From positions 1-64,000 of the forward strand of contig NZ_JQNK01000007.1 in the NCBI RefSeq assembly GCF_000745215.1: a stretch of DNA of 64,000 nt, read 5' to 3'. A program made the translations under genes and the position numbers. This stretch comes from Methylosinus sp. PW1. GTDB taxonomy: Bacteria; Pseudomonadota; Alphaproteobacteria; Rhizobiales; Beijerinckiaceae. Positions within the stretch are counted from its first letter, which is position 1. Each line of letters begins with the position of its first letter. This document shows, one piece after another, positions 35,780 to 44,852 of the stretch. The notes under the pieces were generated by a model. That model was not told where the DNA came from. It searched no databases and worked only from the letters and a program-made list of their open reading frames with translations.

Positions 35780-36094
35780 AATGCGGCTAGAGAATATCTA
35801 CCCCGCAGGTACGAGGGAGACCAGCGCCGCCCACGCTGGGCATTTTGTCACTGTGGTTTTTCGTTCGCGATCCCTGCGAACGGATCGGAGGGACCTGAAT
35901 GCCCCAAGTTCCCGGTCGCCTATGGCGAGGATGCGCCAGAGTTCCTCGTTCGCGGTCCCGAGCGGCCAAGGGGCGCCAGGAGCGGCCATTCGTCGCGAAC
36001 GACCGGAAGGTCCGTTTTCTGGATGTCGCGGACTTTTGTGCGCTAGTGCGGTTTCCATACTTATGTGCCCATTCCGGTGAAAGGATGATACCTC
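35780..36094. other. intergenic region upstream of the relaxase operon, candidate oriT
   Basis: There is no convincing gene in 315 bases. Two small perfect inverted repeats stand close together: CCAGCG/CGCTGG with a 7-base spacer (35821-35839), and CGTTCGC/GCGAACG with a 7-base spacer (35862-35882), separated by an AT-rich tract (CATTTTGTCACTGTGGTTTT). This position, just upstream of the relaxase-accessory operon, is where oriT is often found. A nic site cannot be recognised by eye, and the repeats could equally be a terminator or operator. Confidence 0.3.
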
Positions 36095-36415
36095 TTGAAG
36101 AATCGACTTGTCATGATTTCCGGCTGTTCGGGCGCAGGGAAGTCGACCCTCCTGGCCGAGTTGAAGGCTCGCGGCCATGTTGTCGTGGAAGAACCCGGTC
36201 GCCGCATCATCGCCGAGGAAACGGCCAGCGGTGGCAATGCATTGCCGTGGGGCGATCTCGCGATGTTTCTGCGTCGCGCGATCGACATAGCGTTGGCGGA
36301 CCACGTGGCGGCGGTAGAGCAAAAGGGCTGGGTGTTCTTCGATCGCGGCCTTGTCGACGCGGCATCGGCATTGGAAGCTTTGACCGGCGAGCCGGTCCTG
36401 CGTCCGTTGTGTATG
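36095..36415 (+). pseudogene. truncated AAA (P-loop kinase-like) ATPase
   Basis: A TTG start opens an AAA-type NTPase: Walker A SGCSGAGKSTLL at about residues 9-20, then VVEEPGRRIIAEET and VFFDRGLVDAASALEALTG. The family protein is normally about 180 aa. Homology stops near residue 107 at a junction with inverted ABC-F sequence, and the frame runs on without meaning to 36595. It is therefore a 5' fragment. Confidence 0.65.
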
Positions 36416-36522
36416 CCGGTCCCGTTGCGTCCGACGATTCCGGTGCATTCAGTGCCGAAGGTCAGGTTGACGTCAGTGAAAAGCGGCGTGCCGTCAGGAG
36501 TGGACGCCGCGCGCAACAGGCC
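36416..36522 (-). pseudogene. inverted fragment of an ABC-F ATPase N-terminus
   Basis: On the minus strand this stretch reads PDGTPLFTDVNLTFG and then GIVGRNGTG. That is the beginning of the first nucleotide-binding domain of an ABC-F protein up to the Walker A glycines. It lies in the opposite direction to the rest of the ABC-F gene that starts at its right edge, so the locus was broken and part inverted. Confidence 0.7.
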
Positions 36523-37344
36523 GCGGAGCGCAAGGCCCGCAAGGACGGCGCCGGGCACAGGGCGAGGGCGAAGGGCGATCAGCCGAAAATCCTGATGGAT
36601 GCCGCCAAGGGCCGGGCCGAGGCTTCGGGTGGAGCCGGCGCGCGCTTGCGCGATGCCCGGCGCGAGGCGGCAGACGAGGCCCTGTTCGCTGCTCGTGAGA
36701 AGATCGAGGTCCTGCAACCCCTGCATATGGACATTCCCTCGACCGACCTTCCGCCCGGCAAGGCGGTGCTGCGATTGGACGGTGTGAGCGGCGGATATGA
36801 TCCCAGCCACCCTGTTATTCGCGATCTGTCGCTGACTATCACCGGCCCCGAGCGTATCGTTATTATCGGGCCGAACGGCAGCGGAAAGACCACGCTTCTC
36901 GACATGATCACGGGCCGGATCGCGCCGCAGCGTGGGCTGGTGGACCTGATGGTTCCGTTCGCGCTGCTGGATCAGCATGTAGGGTTACTCGATCCGACGC
37001 AGACCCTGCGCGAGAATTTCCTGCATCTGAATCCTCCGGCGGATGCTCATACCGCCCATGTGGCGCTGGCCCGGTTTGGTTTCCGCGCAGGCGACGCTTT
37101 GCGCCGCACGGGCGAACTGAGCGGAGGCGAGCGCCTGCGCGCGGGTCTCGCCTGCGCCCTCGGGGCCATGCCACCACCCATGCTGCTAATCCTGGACGAA
37201 CCGACCAATCACCTTGATCTGGACGGCATCGCGGCGCTGGAAGCCGCGCTGGCGGCTTATGACGGAGCGGTTCTGGTGGTCAGCCATGACGAGGCATTCT
37301 TGAAAGCGCTCCGCCCGAACAGCGCCATTGAGTTGCCGGGATGA
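36510..37344 (+). pseudogene. 3' half of an ABC-F family ATPase
   Basis: From about RRAQQAAERKARKDG the frame carries the interdomain linker and the complete second ATPase domain of an ABC-F (Uup/EttA-type) protein. Walker A is GPNGSGKTTLLDM, the signature LSGGERLRAGLACAL, Walker B LLILDEPTNHLDL and the switch His VVSHD. The first ATPase domain is missing except for the inverted piece just upstream. There is no proper start codon with a ribosome site for this part, so it is judged non-functional. Confidence 0.75.
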
Positions 37345-37351
37345 GCATTCT

Positions 37352-38389
37352 CTATCCCGTAATTGGAGGATTACGTCGGGCGAAGCCCTCCTGGATCCGA
37401 TAGGGAAAATGCGGGTAAGGCGGCATGACGGCGCTCGCCGCGTCGAGCCGCGCGATCTGGTCGGGGGCCAGCGTCCAGCCGACGGCCCCCAAATTCTGCC
37501 GGAGCTGCACTTCGTTGCGCGCGCCGATAATGATCGACGAAACCGTCGGACGCTGGATCAGCCAATTGAGCGCGATCTGCGGCACGGCCCAGCCGGTCTC
37601 GTTGGCCAGCTCTTCGAGCACATCGATGACGCGATAGAGGCGTTCCTCGTCGACCGGTGGGCCGAACTGGGCCGTTTCATGCAGTCGGCTTTCAGCCGGC
37701 AGCGGCGCGCCACGCCGGATCTTGCCGGTCAGCCGCCCCCAACCGAGCGGGCTCCAGACCAGGGCTCCGAGGCCCTGGTCGGCCCCCAGCGGCATCAGGT
37801 CCCATTCGTAGTCGCGGCCGACGAGCGAATAATAGACCTGATTGGCGACATAGCGCGGCCAACCATGGGCGTCGGCGACGGCAAGCGACTTCATGATCTG
37901 CCAACCCGCGAAATTCGACACGCCGACATAGCGAACCTTGCCGGAGCGAACGAGCGCATCGAGCGTCGCCAGCACTTCTTCGACCGGCGTTGCGGCGTCG
38001 AAGGCATGGAGCTGCAAGAGATCGAGATAGTCCGTGCCCAGCCGCTTCAAGGCGCACTCGACCGAGCGGATCAGGCGAAGCCGCGACGTGCCGGCGTCAT
38101 TCGGCCCGTCGCCCATCGGCAGGCCGATTTTGGAGGAGATCAGCACGGCGTCGCGTCGGCCCTTGATCGCGGCGCCGAGCACTTCCTCGGAAGCGCCATT
38201 GGAATAGACGTCGGCTGTGTCGAACAGGTTGACGCCCGCCTCGAGGCAAATGTCGACGAGGCGACGCGCCTCGATGGCATCGCTCGTGCCCCAATTGCTG
38301 AAAAGCGGACCGCTGCCGCCGAACGTGCCGGCGCCGAAGCTGAGGACCGGGACCTCGAGCCCCGAGCGGCCGAGAAAACGAGTTTCCAT
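37352..38389 (-). CDS. aldo/keto reductase
   Basis: A 345-aa NADPH-dependent aldo/keto reductase. Catalytic residues are in place: Asp/Tyr in FDTADVYSNGASEE near residue 60, Lys in LISSKIG near 87, and His in DLLQLHAFD near 128. The cofactor-binding end SSIIIGARNEVQL is near 300. GGAG precedes the ATG by 7-8 bases. It lies 36 bases downstream of the MFS gene and is likely co-transcribed. The pair faces a LysR regulator, a common arrangement for small-molecule detoxification. Confidence 0.9.
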   Translation of the reverse strand: METRFLGRSGLEVPVLSFGAGTFGGSGPLFSNWGTSDAIEARRLVDICLEAGVNLFDTADVYSNGASEEVLGAAIKGRRDAVLISSKIGLPMGDGPNDAGTSRLRLIRSVECALKRLGTDYLDLLQLHAFDAATPVEEVLATLDALVRSGKVRYVGVSNFAGWQIMKSLAVADAHGWPRYVANQVYYSLVGRDYEWDLMPLGADQGLGALVWSPLGWGRLTGKIRRGAPLPAESRLHETAQFGPPVDEERLYRVIDVLEELANETGWAVPQIALNWLIQRPTVSSIIIGARNEVQLRQNLGAVGWTLAPDQIARLDAASAVMPPYPHFPYRIQEGFARRNPPITG

Positions 38390-38425
38390 ATGGCATCTCC
38401 TTTCTTGGATTTGGAAAAGCGGCTT

Positions 38426-39585
38426 TCAGCAGGTGAGGCGCTTGGCCGCGCGCTCCTCGCTGATCGCGATCCCCGCGACGAGGATCGCCGCGAGCGGAAA
38501 CAGCGCCGCCCACAACGGCACGACGGCGAGACCGGCGCCCTGATCGATGACGAAGCCGCCGGCCCAGGCGCCGATGGCGTTGCCGAGGTTGAAGGCAGCG
38601 ATGTTGAACGAGGAGGCGAGACTCTGGCCGGCGCCTTCCGTCTTCGACAGCACCCACATCTGGAGCGGCGCGACGGTTGCGAAAGCGGTCGCGCCGAGCA
38701 AGCCGACGAGGACGACGGCGGCGATGGGCGACCGCAGGCCGGGCGCCATCATGCCCAGCACGACGGCGAGCGCGACAAGCGTCGCGAAGACGGTCGGAAC
38801 GAGCCGGCGGTCCGCCAGCCTGCCGCCGAGGAGGTTGCCGGCGACGAGCCCGCCGCCGAAGACGAGGAGGATCGGCGACACAGCGGCTTCCGGGAAGCCG
38901 CTGATCCGCGTCAGCATCGGTGCGATATAGGTAAAGACAGCAAAGACGCCCGCGTAGCCGAGAACCCAAGGCCGAGAAGGACGGGCAACCGTAGAATGGA
39001 GACGAGATCCGCCCGCCAGTCGTTCGCCTCGACGGGGCGGCCGTCCTCGGGTACGAGGGCGGCGATGATGGCGAGCGCGATCAGTCCGACCGCCGCCACC
39101 GCCCAGAAGGTGGCGCGCCAGCCCAGATGCTGACCGACGAGCGTGCCGAGCGGCACGCCGAGGATCGTGGCGACCGTCAGGCCGGTGAACATGACCGCGA
39201 TGGCGGAGGCCTTGCGATCCGCAGCCACGAGACCGGTCGCGACCACCGAGCCGACGCCGAAGAAGGTGCCGTGCGCGAAGGCGGTCAGCACGCGCGCCGC
39301 CATGAGGACGCCGTAACTCGGCGCGATCGCACAGGCAGTGTTGCCGGCGACGAAGATCGCCATCAGCACGATGAGCACGGTCTTGCGCGGCCAGCGCGCC
39401 GTGATGACCGTTAGGATCGGCGCGCCGATGACGACGCCGAGCGCATAGCCGGAGATGAGCAGGCCCGCTGCGGCGATCGTCACGCCGAAATCGGCGCTGA
39501 CCTCCAGCAGAAGCCCCATAATGACGAATTCAGTGACGCCGATGCCGAAAGCTCCGGCCGTCAGGGCATAAAGTGCCAATGGCAT
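38426..39585 (-). pseudogene. MFS efflux transporter with single-base frameshift
   Basis: The N-terminal six helices read from 39585 to about 38966 (EFVIMGLLLEVSADFG, the conserved GAPILTVITARWPRK loop, and so on), then the frame ends in a short nonsense tail. The rest (YAGVFAVFTYIAPMLTRISG, helices 7-12) continues in another frame to 38426. Adding one G in the GGG run near 38965 restores a full protein of about 386 aa. The family resembles YdhP/AraJ-type drug or sugar efflux proteins. It is either a very recent mutation or a homopolymer sequencing error. Confidence 0.85.
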
Positions 39586-39684
39586 GATTTGTCCCGCGAT
39601 GATGTGTGTCGGGACAACAGATAGATGTTCGGCTTCAGGTCATATAGAATGCGGATTGGAATATCATTTGTGAATTGAAAGACA
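39586..39684. promoter_or_regulatory. divergent MFS/LysR promoter region
   Basis: This 99-base gap separates the MFS-AKR transcript from the LysR gene. It is richer in A and T than its surroundings and holds an ATATAGAATGCGGATTGG stretch. LysR proteins usually bind the shared region of such divergent pairs. No exact box was identified. Confidence 0.45.
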
Positions 39685-40590
39685 ATGGCGCGACCTGAGA
39701 TCAATCGTTCCGGCGAGATGGAAGTCTTCACCCGCGTGGTCGAACACGGTGGCTTTTCCGCCGCCGCCCGAATCTGCCGCATGACCCCCTCGGCCGTAAG
39801 CAAGCTCGTCACCCGATTGGAGACGCGGCTCGGCACGCGCCTCGTCAACCGTTCCACGCGCGCCTTCCAGCTCACGCCGGAGGGCTGCGCCTTCTATGAA
39901 AGGGCGACCCGCATTCTAGCGGATATCGAGGACGCCGAACGCAACGCCGGCGCAGGCGAGCAGCCGGTCGGCCGCATCCGGCTCAACACCAGCGCGTCCT
40001 ACGCCACTCATATCCTCGCGCCGATCCTGCCGCAGTTCCTGGAGCGCTGCCCGGGCGTCACGCTCGATCTCGTGCAAACCGATCAGATCGTCGATCTCCT
40101 GGCAGTGCGCGCGGATGTGGCGGTGCGTGCGGGTCCGTTGAAGAGTTCGAGCCTCGTCGCACGCAAGCTCGGTGACACCGCGATGGTGATCGTCGCTGCG
40201 CCGTCCTATCTCGCCCGTGTCGGCGAGCCGAAGACGATAGAGGATCTCGCTGACCATAGTCGCCTCGGCTTCGGCTACGTCCGCACCGTCGACGGTTGGC
40301 CCTTAAAGAAGGGCGATGAAACGGTCGTCGTTCCGATTGTCGGGCGTGTGCAGGCGAGCGACGGCGAAGCGTTGCGGCGTCTGACCCTCGGCGGCAGCGG
40401 ACTTGCCCGTCTCGCCGCCTTCACGGTGCGCGACGACATCGCCGCCGGCCGTCTCGTGCCCGTGCTCGATCACCTCAACCCTGGTGATCGCGAAGCCTTC
40501 CATGCCATCCATATCGGCCAGGGCGGACCATTGCCCTCACGCGTCCGGGCGCTGCTCGATTTCCTCGCGGAGTGGGGAAAGGTCGAATAG
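39685..40590 (+). CDS. LysR-family transcriptional regulator
   Basis: A 301-aa regulator. The N-terminal winged HTH (residues about 8-65; GGFSAAARICRMTPSAVSKLVTRLETRLG) is followed by the periplasmic-binding-like effector domain (about 95-295; RIRLNTSASYATHILAPILPQF). It is divergent from the MFS/AKR pair and probably controls it in response to their substrate. Confidence 0.93.
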   Translation: MARPEINRSGEMEVFTRVVEHGGFSAAARICRMTPSAVSKLVTRLETRLGTRLVNRSTRAFQLTPEGCAFYERATRILADIEDAERNAGAGEQPVGRIRLNTSASYATHILAPILPQFLERCPGVTLDLVQTDQIVDLLAVRADVAVRAGPLKSSSLVARKLGDTAMVIVAAPSYLARVGEPKTIEDLADHSRLGFGYVRTVDGWPLKKGDETVVVPIVGRVQASDGEALRRLTLGGSGLARLAAFTVRDDIAAGRLVPVLDHLNPGDREAFHAIHIGQGGPLPSRVRALLDFLAEWGKVE

Positions 40591-41555
40591 CTCGTGACAG
40601 GCAGAAAGAGAGGCCTAGGGTTATAGCGGACGAAGTTCTCATCCGGGTCCCGCGTTGCCCGGTGGACGAGTTTCGAACTGCGGTCGTCTGAATTGTCTGC
40701 TTTCGGCGTCAGCAGACGTCGTCTATTCGGGAAAGACACGTCCGCCTTGGGTCTCAGTTCCTCCTTCGCCGTAGGGAAGGGGGAACTGGCGCCATAACCG
40801 GCCGTTCGATCTGCATGACCCGAGGGACCGCTTTCCCTGGATTTTGCGGACGTTCACGGCACTGTATCAGCCGAACATAGACGTTCGAACCGGCGTCGGC
40901 CGGCCGGCCGAAGTTCTCGAGATCGGCGGCTCTCGGTCTGCCAGGCGGTGTAAAAGCCATTCGTCGAGTAATGCACAACATTACTCGACGAATGGCGCGC
41001 TCGGTGGATGCAGAGGTCGGAATCGCTCTTTGAGCGTGGCGTCATCATCACAATGAAGATAGCTCCTCGAATCGGCTGTCGAGCCCCGCGGCCAGCAATT
41101 TGGTCACGTCCCCCGCATCGGTCGGATTGAAATCGGGGTGTCGACCTCTTTTCGGAAGCGTTATCTTGTCCAAGAGTTTCCCGTGCGAACCGGTTGTGCG
41201 CGTCATAGATCAGCGACTCGATGTCGCATTCATGATCGACAGAACTCCAAGGCCCGATGCGCCACGGACCTCCGCGCGCTGCTCGTTCTTCCGGAGCTCG
41301 TCGTGAGAGAGCCGAGCGTGAGCATGCGCGGTTCCGCATGGTGTCTCTGTTCGGCGCGCACGCCGCATTTCCGTGCGAATTTCTCGGTGCAGAGCAGAGG
41401 GATGGGCCGCATGACGGCCCGGATCGCAAACACGGCATTCCAAGCATGGGGCCATGCTTCATGTAACGTTCATGATACCCCATCTATCTTTGAGCGCGCG
41501 CCCGATATAGCTTCCGGCGTGGGATGCGCATCGAGTCGCAAAGGAGGGACACGCC
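40591..41555. other. 965 bases without a convincing gene
   Basis: Long open frames exist on both strands, but none looks like protein: they overlap each other antisense and have no start site or recognisable motif. The stretch holds one perfect inverted repeat (entered separately). The flanking change from the LysR group to the envelope cluster suggests a junction between formerly separate segments. Confidence 0.5.
40956..40996. repeat. perfect 18-bp inverted repeat with 5-base loop
   Basis: The arm GCCATTCGTCGAGTAATG (40956-40973) is repeated in reverse complement at 40979-40996 around the loop CACAA. No T-run follows on either side, so it is not a normal terminator. It could be a protein-binding site, a recombination site or the end of a small mobile element. 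Confidence 0.9.
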
Positions 41556-41858
41556 ATGAGCTCCCGTCGCCACGAACTGAGCTCGCTGGCTCGGCGCATC
41601 TGCGCTTTCGTCCTCGTCGCAGCCTGCTTCGTCCCCGGCCTTTCCCGCGCTGCGGAGGGGTGCAACGCGAAAAACGCTCTTTTCGTCGTGGGAAAGCCGT
41701 TTGGAGGCGATCTCGCCGACGAAGCAAGACGCAGAGCCGGCGCGAAGATAGTTCGAAGGATGGATCGCGGGATGGCATATACGATGGAGTTCCGCACCGA
41801 TCGTCTCGATTTGGCCGTCGATAAGAAGGGGATCGTTGTCGCCGTTCATTGCGGGTGA
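41556..41858 (+). CDS. peptidase inhibitor I78-like secreted protein
   Basis: A 100-aa exported protein. The signal peptide is residues 1-32 (ends in SRA). The mature 68 residues have the I78 inhibitor pattern: C at the start (GCNAKNALFVVGKPF), RRRAGAKIVRRM, the binding-loop-like YTMEFRTDRLDLAVD, and the final CG disulfide partner. AGGAGGGACACGCC precedes the ATG. Such proteins inhibit serine proteases in the periplasm. It is close to the protease-like cluster at 44.8-48.7 kb, which may be meaningful. Confidence 0.7.
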   Translation: MSSRRHELSSLARRICAFVLVAACFVPGLSRAAEGCNAKNALFVVGKPFGGDLADEARRRAGAKIVRRMDRGMAYTMEFRTDRLDLAVDKKGIVVAVHCG

Positions 41859-41899
41859 TCTGGACCCAGGCCTTCTCGACAGCGACCGTCGCGCCAGCG

Positions 41900-42700
41900 T
41901 TACCGCATCGCCCTTTCGAATTCGTCGAATTTCTTCTCCATTGCGTTGAGCTCGGGAATGGCCACGCGATATTTGGCGAACTGCTCCTCGAGCGCCCGAA
42001 GGACAGCCGGGATCACCGCCTCCGGCAAGCAGGCTCCATAGGTCTGGTGCGCTCTGGCTGCATTGTATTCTATCGCCGGGCCGAGCGCGCGCGACAACGC
42101 GGCGATGACGAGGTTCTCCTGCGTGAGGCCGTTCATCTGCGCCAGCGTGCCGACGTGCCCAGCCATATCGATCGTATACACGACCATGCCCGGCCACTGC
42201 GTCACGCCGAACGTTTCCGCCAGAACGCGATTGTAGACATTTTCCGATAGGACCGCATGCACGAAATGCGCACGGCCGGCGAAAGCGTTGAACCGCGAGC
42301 AATAGAGGACATTCATTTTGAATATTCCGCATTTCGGGCAATCGAGAATGTCGGGCTCGAAGAACACGACGACCGGCTTGCCGTCCATCATGGCGTCCTC
42401 GTTGGTCTCCCGGAGGTTCTTGCCCCAGCCGACGAGTTCTCCCCACTTTTCGCCGCCCCGCCCCGCCAGCGGGACGATCCGAACCGCGGACTCGCCCGAG
42501 ACGCTCGCACTGTCCGGACGGCTCGCCGGCGCGGCGGAGCGGTCCGACGGCTTTGGCCCCATCACTCCGGCCGCCTCCGCGATACCGAGGCCTCGTTCGG
42601 CGCGGGCCTCGGAAAGCGGCGTCGACAGCAATGTCGCGGCGAGACTGAATATCGTCAGAGCCCGTGTGGCTGCGCCGCGCGTGTCGGTCGATGACGGCAT
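41900..42700 (-). CDS. thioredoxin-like exported protein with CPKC motif
   Basis: A 266-aa protein when started at the ATG preceded by GGGGAGCAGACCA; upstream starts lack such a site. An N-terminal signal or anchor helix (residues about 12-33) precedes a variable region, then a thioredoxin fold at about 95-210. That fold has GKPVVVFFEPDILDCPKCGIF (here the redox pair is Cys-Pro-Lys-Cys) and the cis-Pro segment TQWPGMVVY. The C-terminal 60 residues are helical. It is probably a periplasmic disulfide-handling protein. It is convergent with the I78-like gene and divergent from the membrane protein gene. Confidence 0.7.
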   Translation of the reverse strand: MPSSTDTRGAATRALTIFSLAATLLSTPLSEARAERGLGIAEAAGVMGPKPSDRSAAPASRPDSASVSGESAVRIVPLAGRGGEKWGELVGWGKNLRETNEDAMMDGKPVVVFFEPDILDCPKCGIFKMNVLYCSRFNAFAGRAHFVHAVLSENVYNRVLAETFGVTQWPGMVVYTIDMAGHVGTLAQMNGLTQENLVIAALSRALGPAIEYNAARAHQTYGACLPEAVIPAVLRALEEQFAKYRVAIPELNAMEKKFDEFERAMR

Positions 42701-42939
42701 TGGTCTGCTCCCCATGATTTGAAGCGCCGCTCGTCGGCGCCGGATCATCATGGTTCGTGGACGAGGCGGCGTCATTGCCGCCTCTTGACGATGCTTGCGC
42801 GCCGGGCGGGTGCGCGGCGCGGCAAGAAGCGGCAATCGTCGGCGGTCCCGATCGCCAGCGGATATGTCTAGTGTTCCGCTATTCCCGGGCGACGGCCCCA
42901 CGTTCGAGCTGCGCCTGCTTTCGAGAAGGAGGATTGCAA

Positions 42940-43668
42940 ATGGCCAGAGCCTTCATCGCGACGATCGCCACTTTCGTCGTTTTCGCCGCCCAATTATTTT
43001 TGCCAGCGAGCATCGAATGGGCGCGCGCGCTCTTCGTTGTCGGATCTCTGGCCGCGACGGCCGGCGTCCTGTTTCAATTGCTGCGGCCTGCCGAGGAGGC
43101 GCCCATCGCGGTGATCGACGCGCTGGCCGCCTTCGCGCTGCTCTCGCAATTTCCCATGATGGTCGACCATGTCCCGCAAACGCTGTCGGTCGTCTTCTGG
43201 TTGGTTCTGGCGCCATTGGGGATCGTTCTTATGCGCCTCTCGCCGGCCTTCGCCGCCCTGAGCGACATGTCGCGCGCGCTCGGATGGCTCGCCCTTCTGG
43301 TCGGCGCGGCGATCGGCCTCCTGGGCGGCGTCGGCGTCGATCTGGCGCTCCAGGAGGAGGGCCGGCATTGGCTCATTCCCTTCGAGACGATCCCGCGGAT
43401 CGACTTTTTCGACATGCGACTCTGGCCCGAAAGAGGCGTCCAAGGCTCGGTTTCGGGACGCACGCACGCCAATCTGGGGCTCATCCTCGTGCTTCAGTTC
43501 GGCTTTTCGTTTCTTGCGGCGCTCTGGAACATGATTGTCATGCTGATCGGCGTGGGAATTTTCCTGCTTCTCTTCAACGCGCTCGTTCTCGTTCCGCTGC
43601 TCGGGACGGCCGGGATAGGCGCGATCTCCGATAGGCGCCGAGGCGGAAATAAAGACGGCAATGGTTGA
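42940..43668 (+). CDS. polytopic membrane protein of unknown function
   Basis: A 242-aa protein with about six membrane helices (for example near residues 5-22, 29-46, 55-75, 83-100, 118-140 and 185-220) and a short charged C-terminus. AAGGAGGATTGCAA lies before the ATG. A soluble loop (about 140-180; RHWLIPFETIPRIDFFDMRLW) sits between helices 5 and 6. No family was recognised. It starts the rightward run of genes leading to the caspase-like gene and probably shares its transcript. Confidence 0.7.
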   Translation: MARAFIATIATFVVFAAQLFLPASIEWARALFVVGSLAATAGVLFQLLRPAEEAPIAVIDALAAFALLSQFPMMVDHVPQTLSVVFWLVLAPLGIVLMRLSPAFAALSDMSRALGWLALLVGAAIGLLGGVGVDLALQEEGRHWLIPFETIPRIDFFDMRLWPERGVQGSVSGRTHANLGLILVLQFGFSFLAALWNMIVMLIGVGIFLLLFNALVLVPLLGTAGIGAISDRRRGGNKDGNG

Positions 43669-43720
43669 AAAAGGCGCGACGCGGAGCTTAGCTTCGGGAA
43701 TAGCTTTCCGGAGCCCGCGC

Positions 43721-44656
43721 ATGGACATCATCCCGAATCTCTATCTGAAATGGGGCGTCCTGCGCGATTTGACCGAGGCCGCCGACCGCAACGCGGATAT
43801 CGGCAAGGCCATTTTCGATGACGAGGACAATGGCGCGGTGGCTTTTGCCAGGTTGCTGCGCGGCGACCGGGGCCCTCCCGCCTCGGTCGCCCAGAAGCTC
43901 GTCGGTCAGATGAACCGCGCCATCCGCGGCTGGCGGCTTCGACACCGCGCGCCCGCTCCCGAGGAAAATCTATTGAGCCTCGCGGAGCTCGAAGGACCGC
44001 TTCTGCCCTTCGTCCAGGCCGTCGTCGACGGCCTTCCCGGCGTCGACCCCGATCGCCTCGACCACGCCCATCGGACCATAGTCGACGACATCGCCGCATG
44101 CGACGTCGTGGGACGCGGCGCGCCGCAATTGGTGGTGGAGCGCTTCGCTGCGGAGCGATCGTTCGAGGACGCCATTCCCTCCGGCGGAGCCGGGCCCATA
44201 GAATTCAAGGCCGGCGTCCACAAGGGGCAACTGGCGATCGTCGGCGTCTCCGGCGTTCCGGCCGCGGCCTACACTATGTTCACCCGCGATCCCGCGCCGC
44301 TCGGCCGCCGCATCTGGGAAATGGCGTGGAACGAAACCGTGTTGTGGCTGCCCTCGCCCTTCATGCCGGAGCTGGTCGAAGGCCGTCTGCTGCTTCTGCG
44401 GCGTCCGCAGCCGCTCAAGCCGTCGCCGGGCCGTTTCATCGTCACGACCGCGCTCGTCTGGCGCGAGGCCGATCTGGCGACACTGGACCCGCGCGGCAAG
44501 AACCCTCCGCCCGGCGCATTGGATGAGAACGAGACGATGCAGTTCCTCACCAGGCTGCGACGGATGCGCCGCGCCGCCTCGGAGGACGGCCGCAAGTCGC
44601 AGGCTCGCGAGGCCGCCACGGTCAGCGTGTCGAGCGCCAGCTATCTGGTGGCGTAG
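43721..44656 (+). CDS. hypothetical soluble protein in the caspase-like gene cluster
   Basis: A 311-aa cytoplasmic-looking protein without membrane segments. The start is the ATG with CCGGAG 8 bases upstream; an earlier ATG at 43661 would overlap the membrane protein gene. The first 60 residues (YLKWGVLRDLTEAADRNADI, then LLRGDRGPPASVAQKLVGQM) look like a small helical, possibly DNA-binding, module. The centre contains FKAGVHKGQLAIVGVSG. No family was recognised. It lies between the membrane protein and the ClpP-like lipoprotein gene in the same direction. Confidence 0.65.
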   Translation: MDIIPNLYLKWGVLRDLTEAADRNADIGKAIFDDEDNGAVAFARLLRGDRGPPASVAQKLVGQMNRAIRGWRLRHRAPAPEENLLSLAELEGPLLPFVQAVVDGLPGVDPDRLDHAHRTIVDDIAACDVVGRGAPQLVVERFAAERSFEDAIPSGGAGPIEFKAGVHKGQLAIVGVSGVPAAAYTMFTRDPAPLGRRIWEMAWNETVLWLPSPFMPELVEGRLLLLRRPQPLKPSPGRFIVTTALVWREADLATLDPRGKNPPPGALDENETMQFLTRLRRMRRAASEDGRKSQAREAATVSVSSASYLVA

Positions 44657-44852
44657 CGCTGGGCGTCGCAAGTCTTTCTTGGTCACATTGCGCTGCGAGA
44701 CGCTGGGGTTGCTTCCCAACGTTTCGGCCCGAACCTCCGCGCGCGGCGGCAAGCTTCGGCAAGACGATTCCATGGTTTTTCGATTTCCGCGTGACCTATA
44801 ATCGTCTCGCGTCAGCGATGGGATCGGCGACGCATTGGAAAGCGAGGGCCCC

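Noticed and set aside
35899..36508. The first 200 codons of the 481-codon frame ending at 37344
   Set aside because: They do not resemble the ABC-F family; the frame is open by chance and overlaps the AAA fragment read in another frame.
40640..40700. A tRNA-like stretch containing GTTTCGAACTG
   Set aside because: No acceptor, D or anticodon stems could be formed around it.
41138..41824. A 228-codon plus-strand frame overlapping the I78-like gene
   Set aside because: It has no motif or ribosome site and conflicts with the better-supported I78-like frame.
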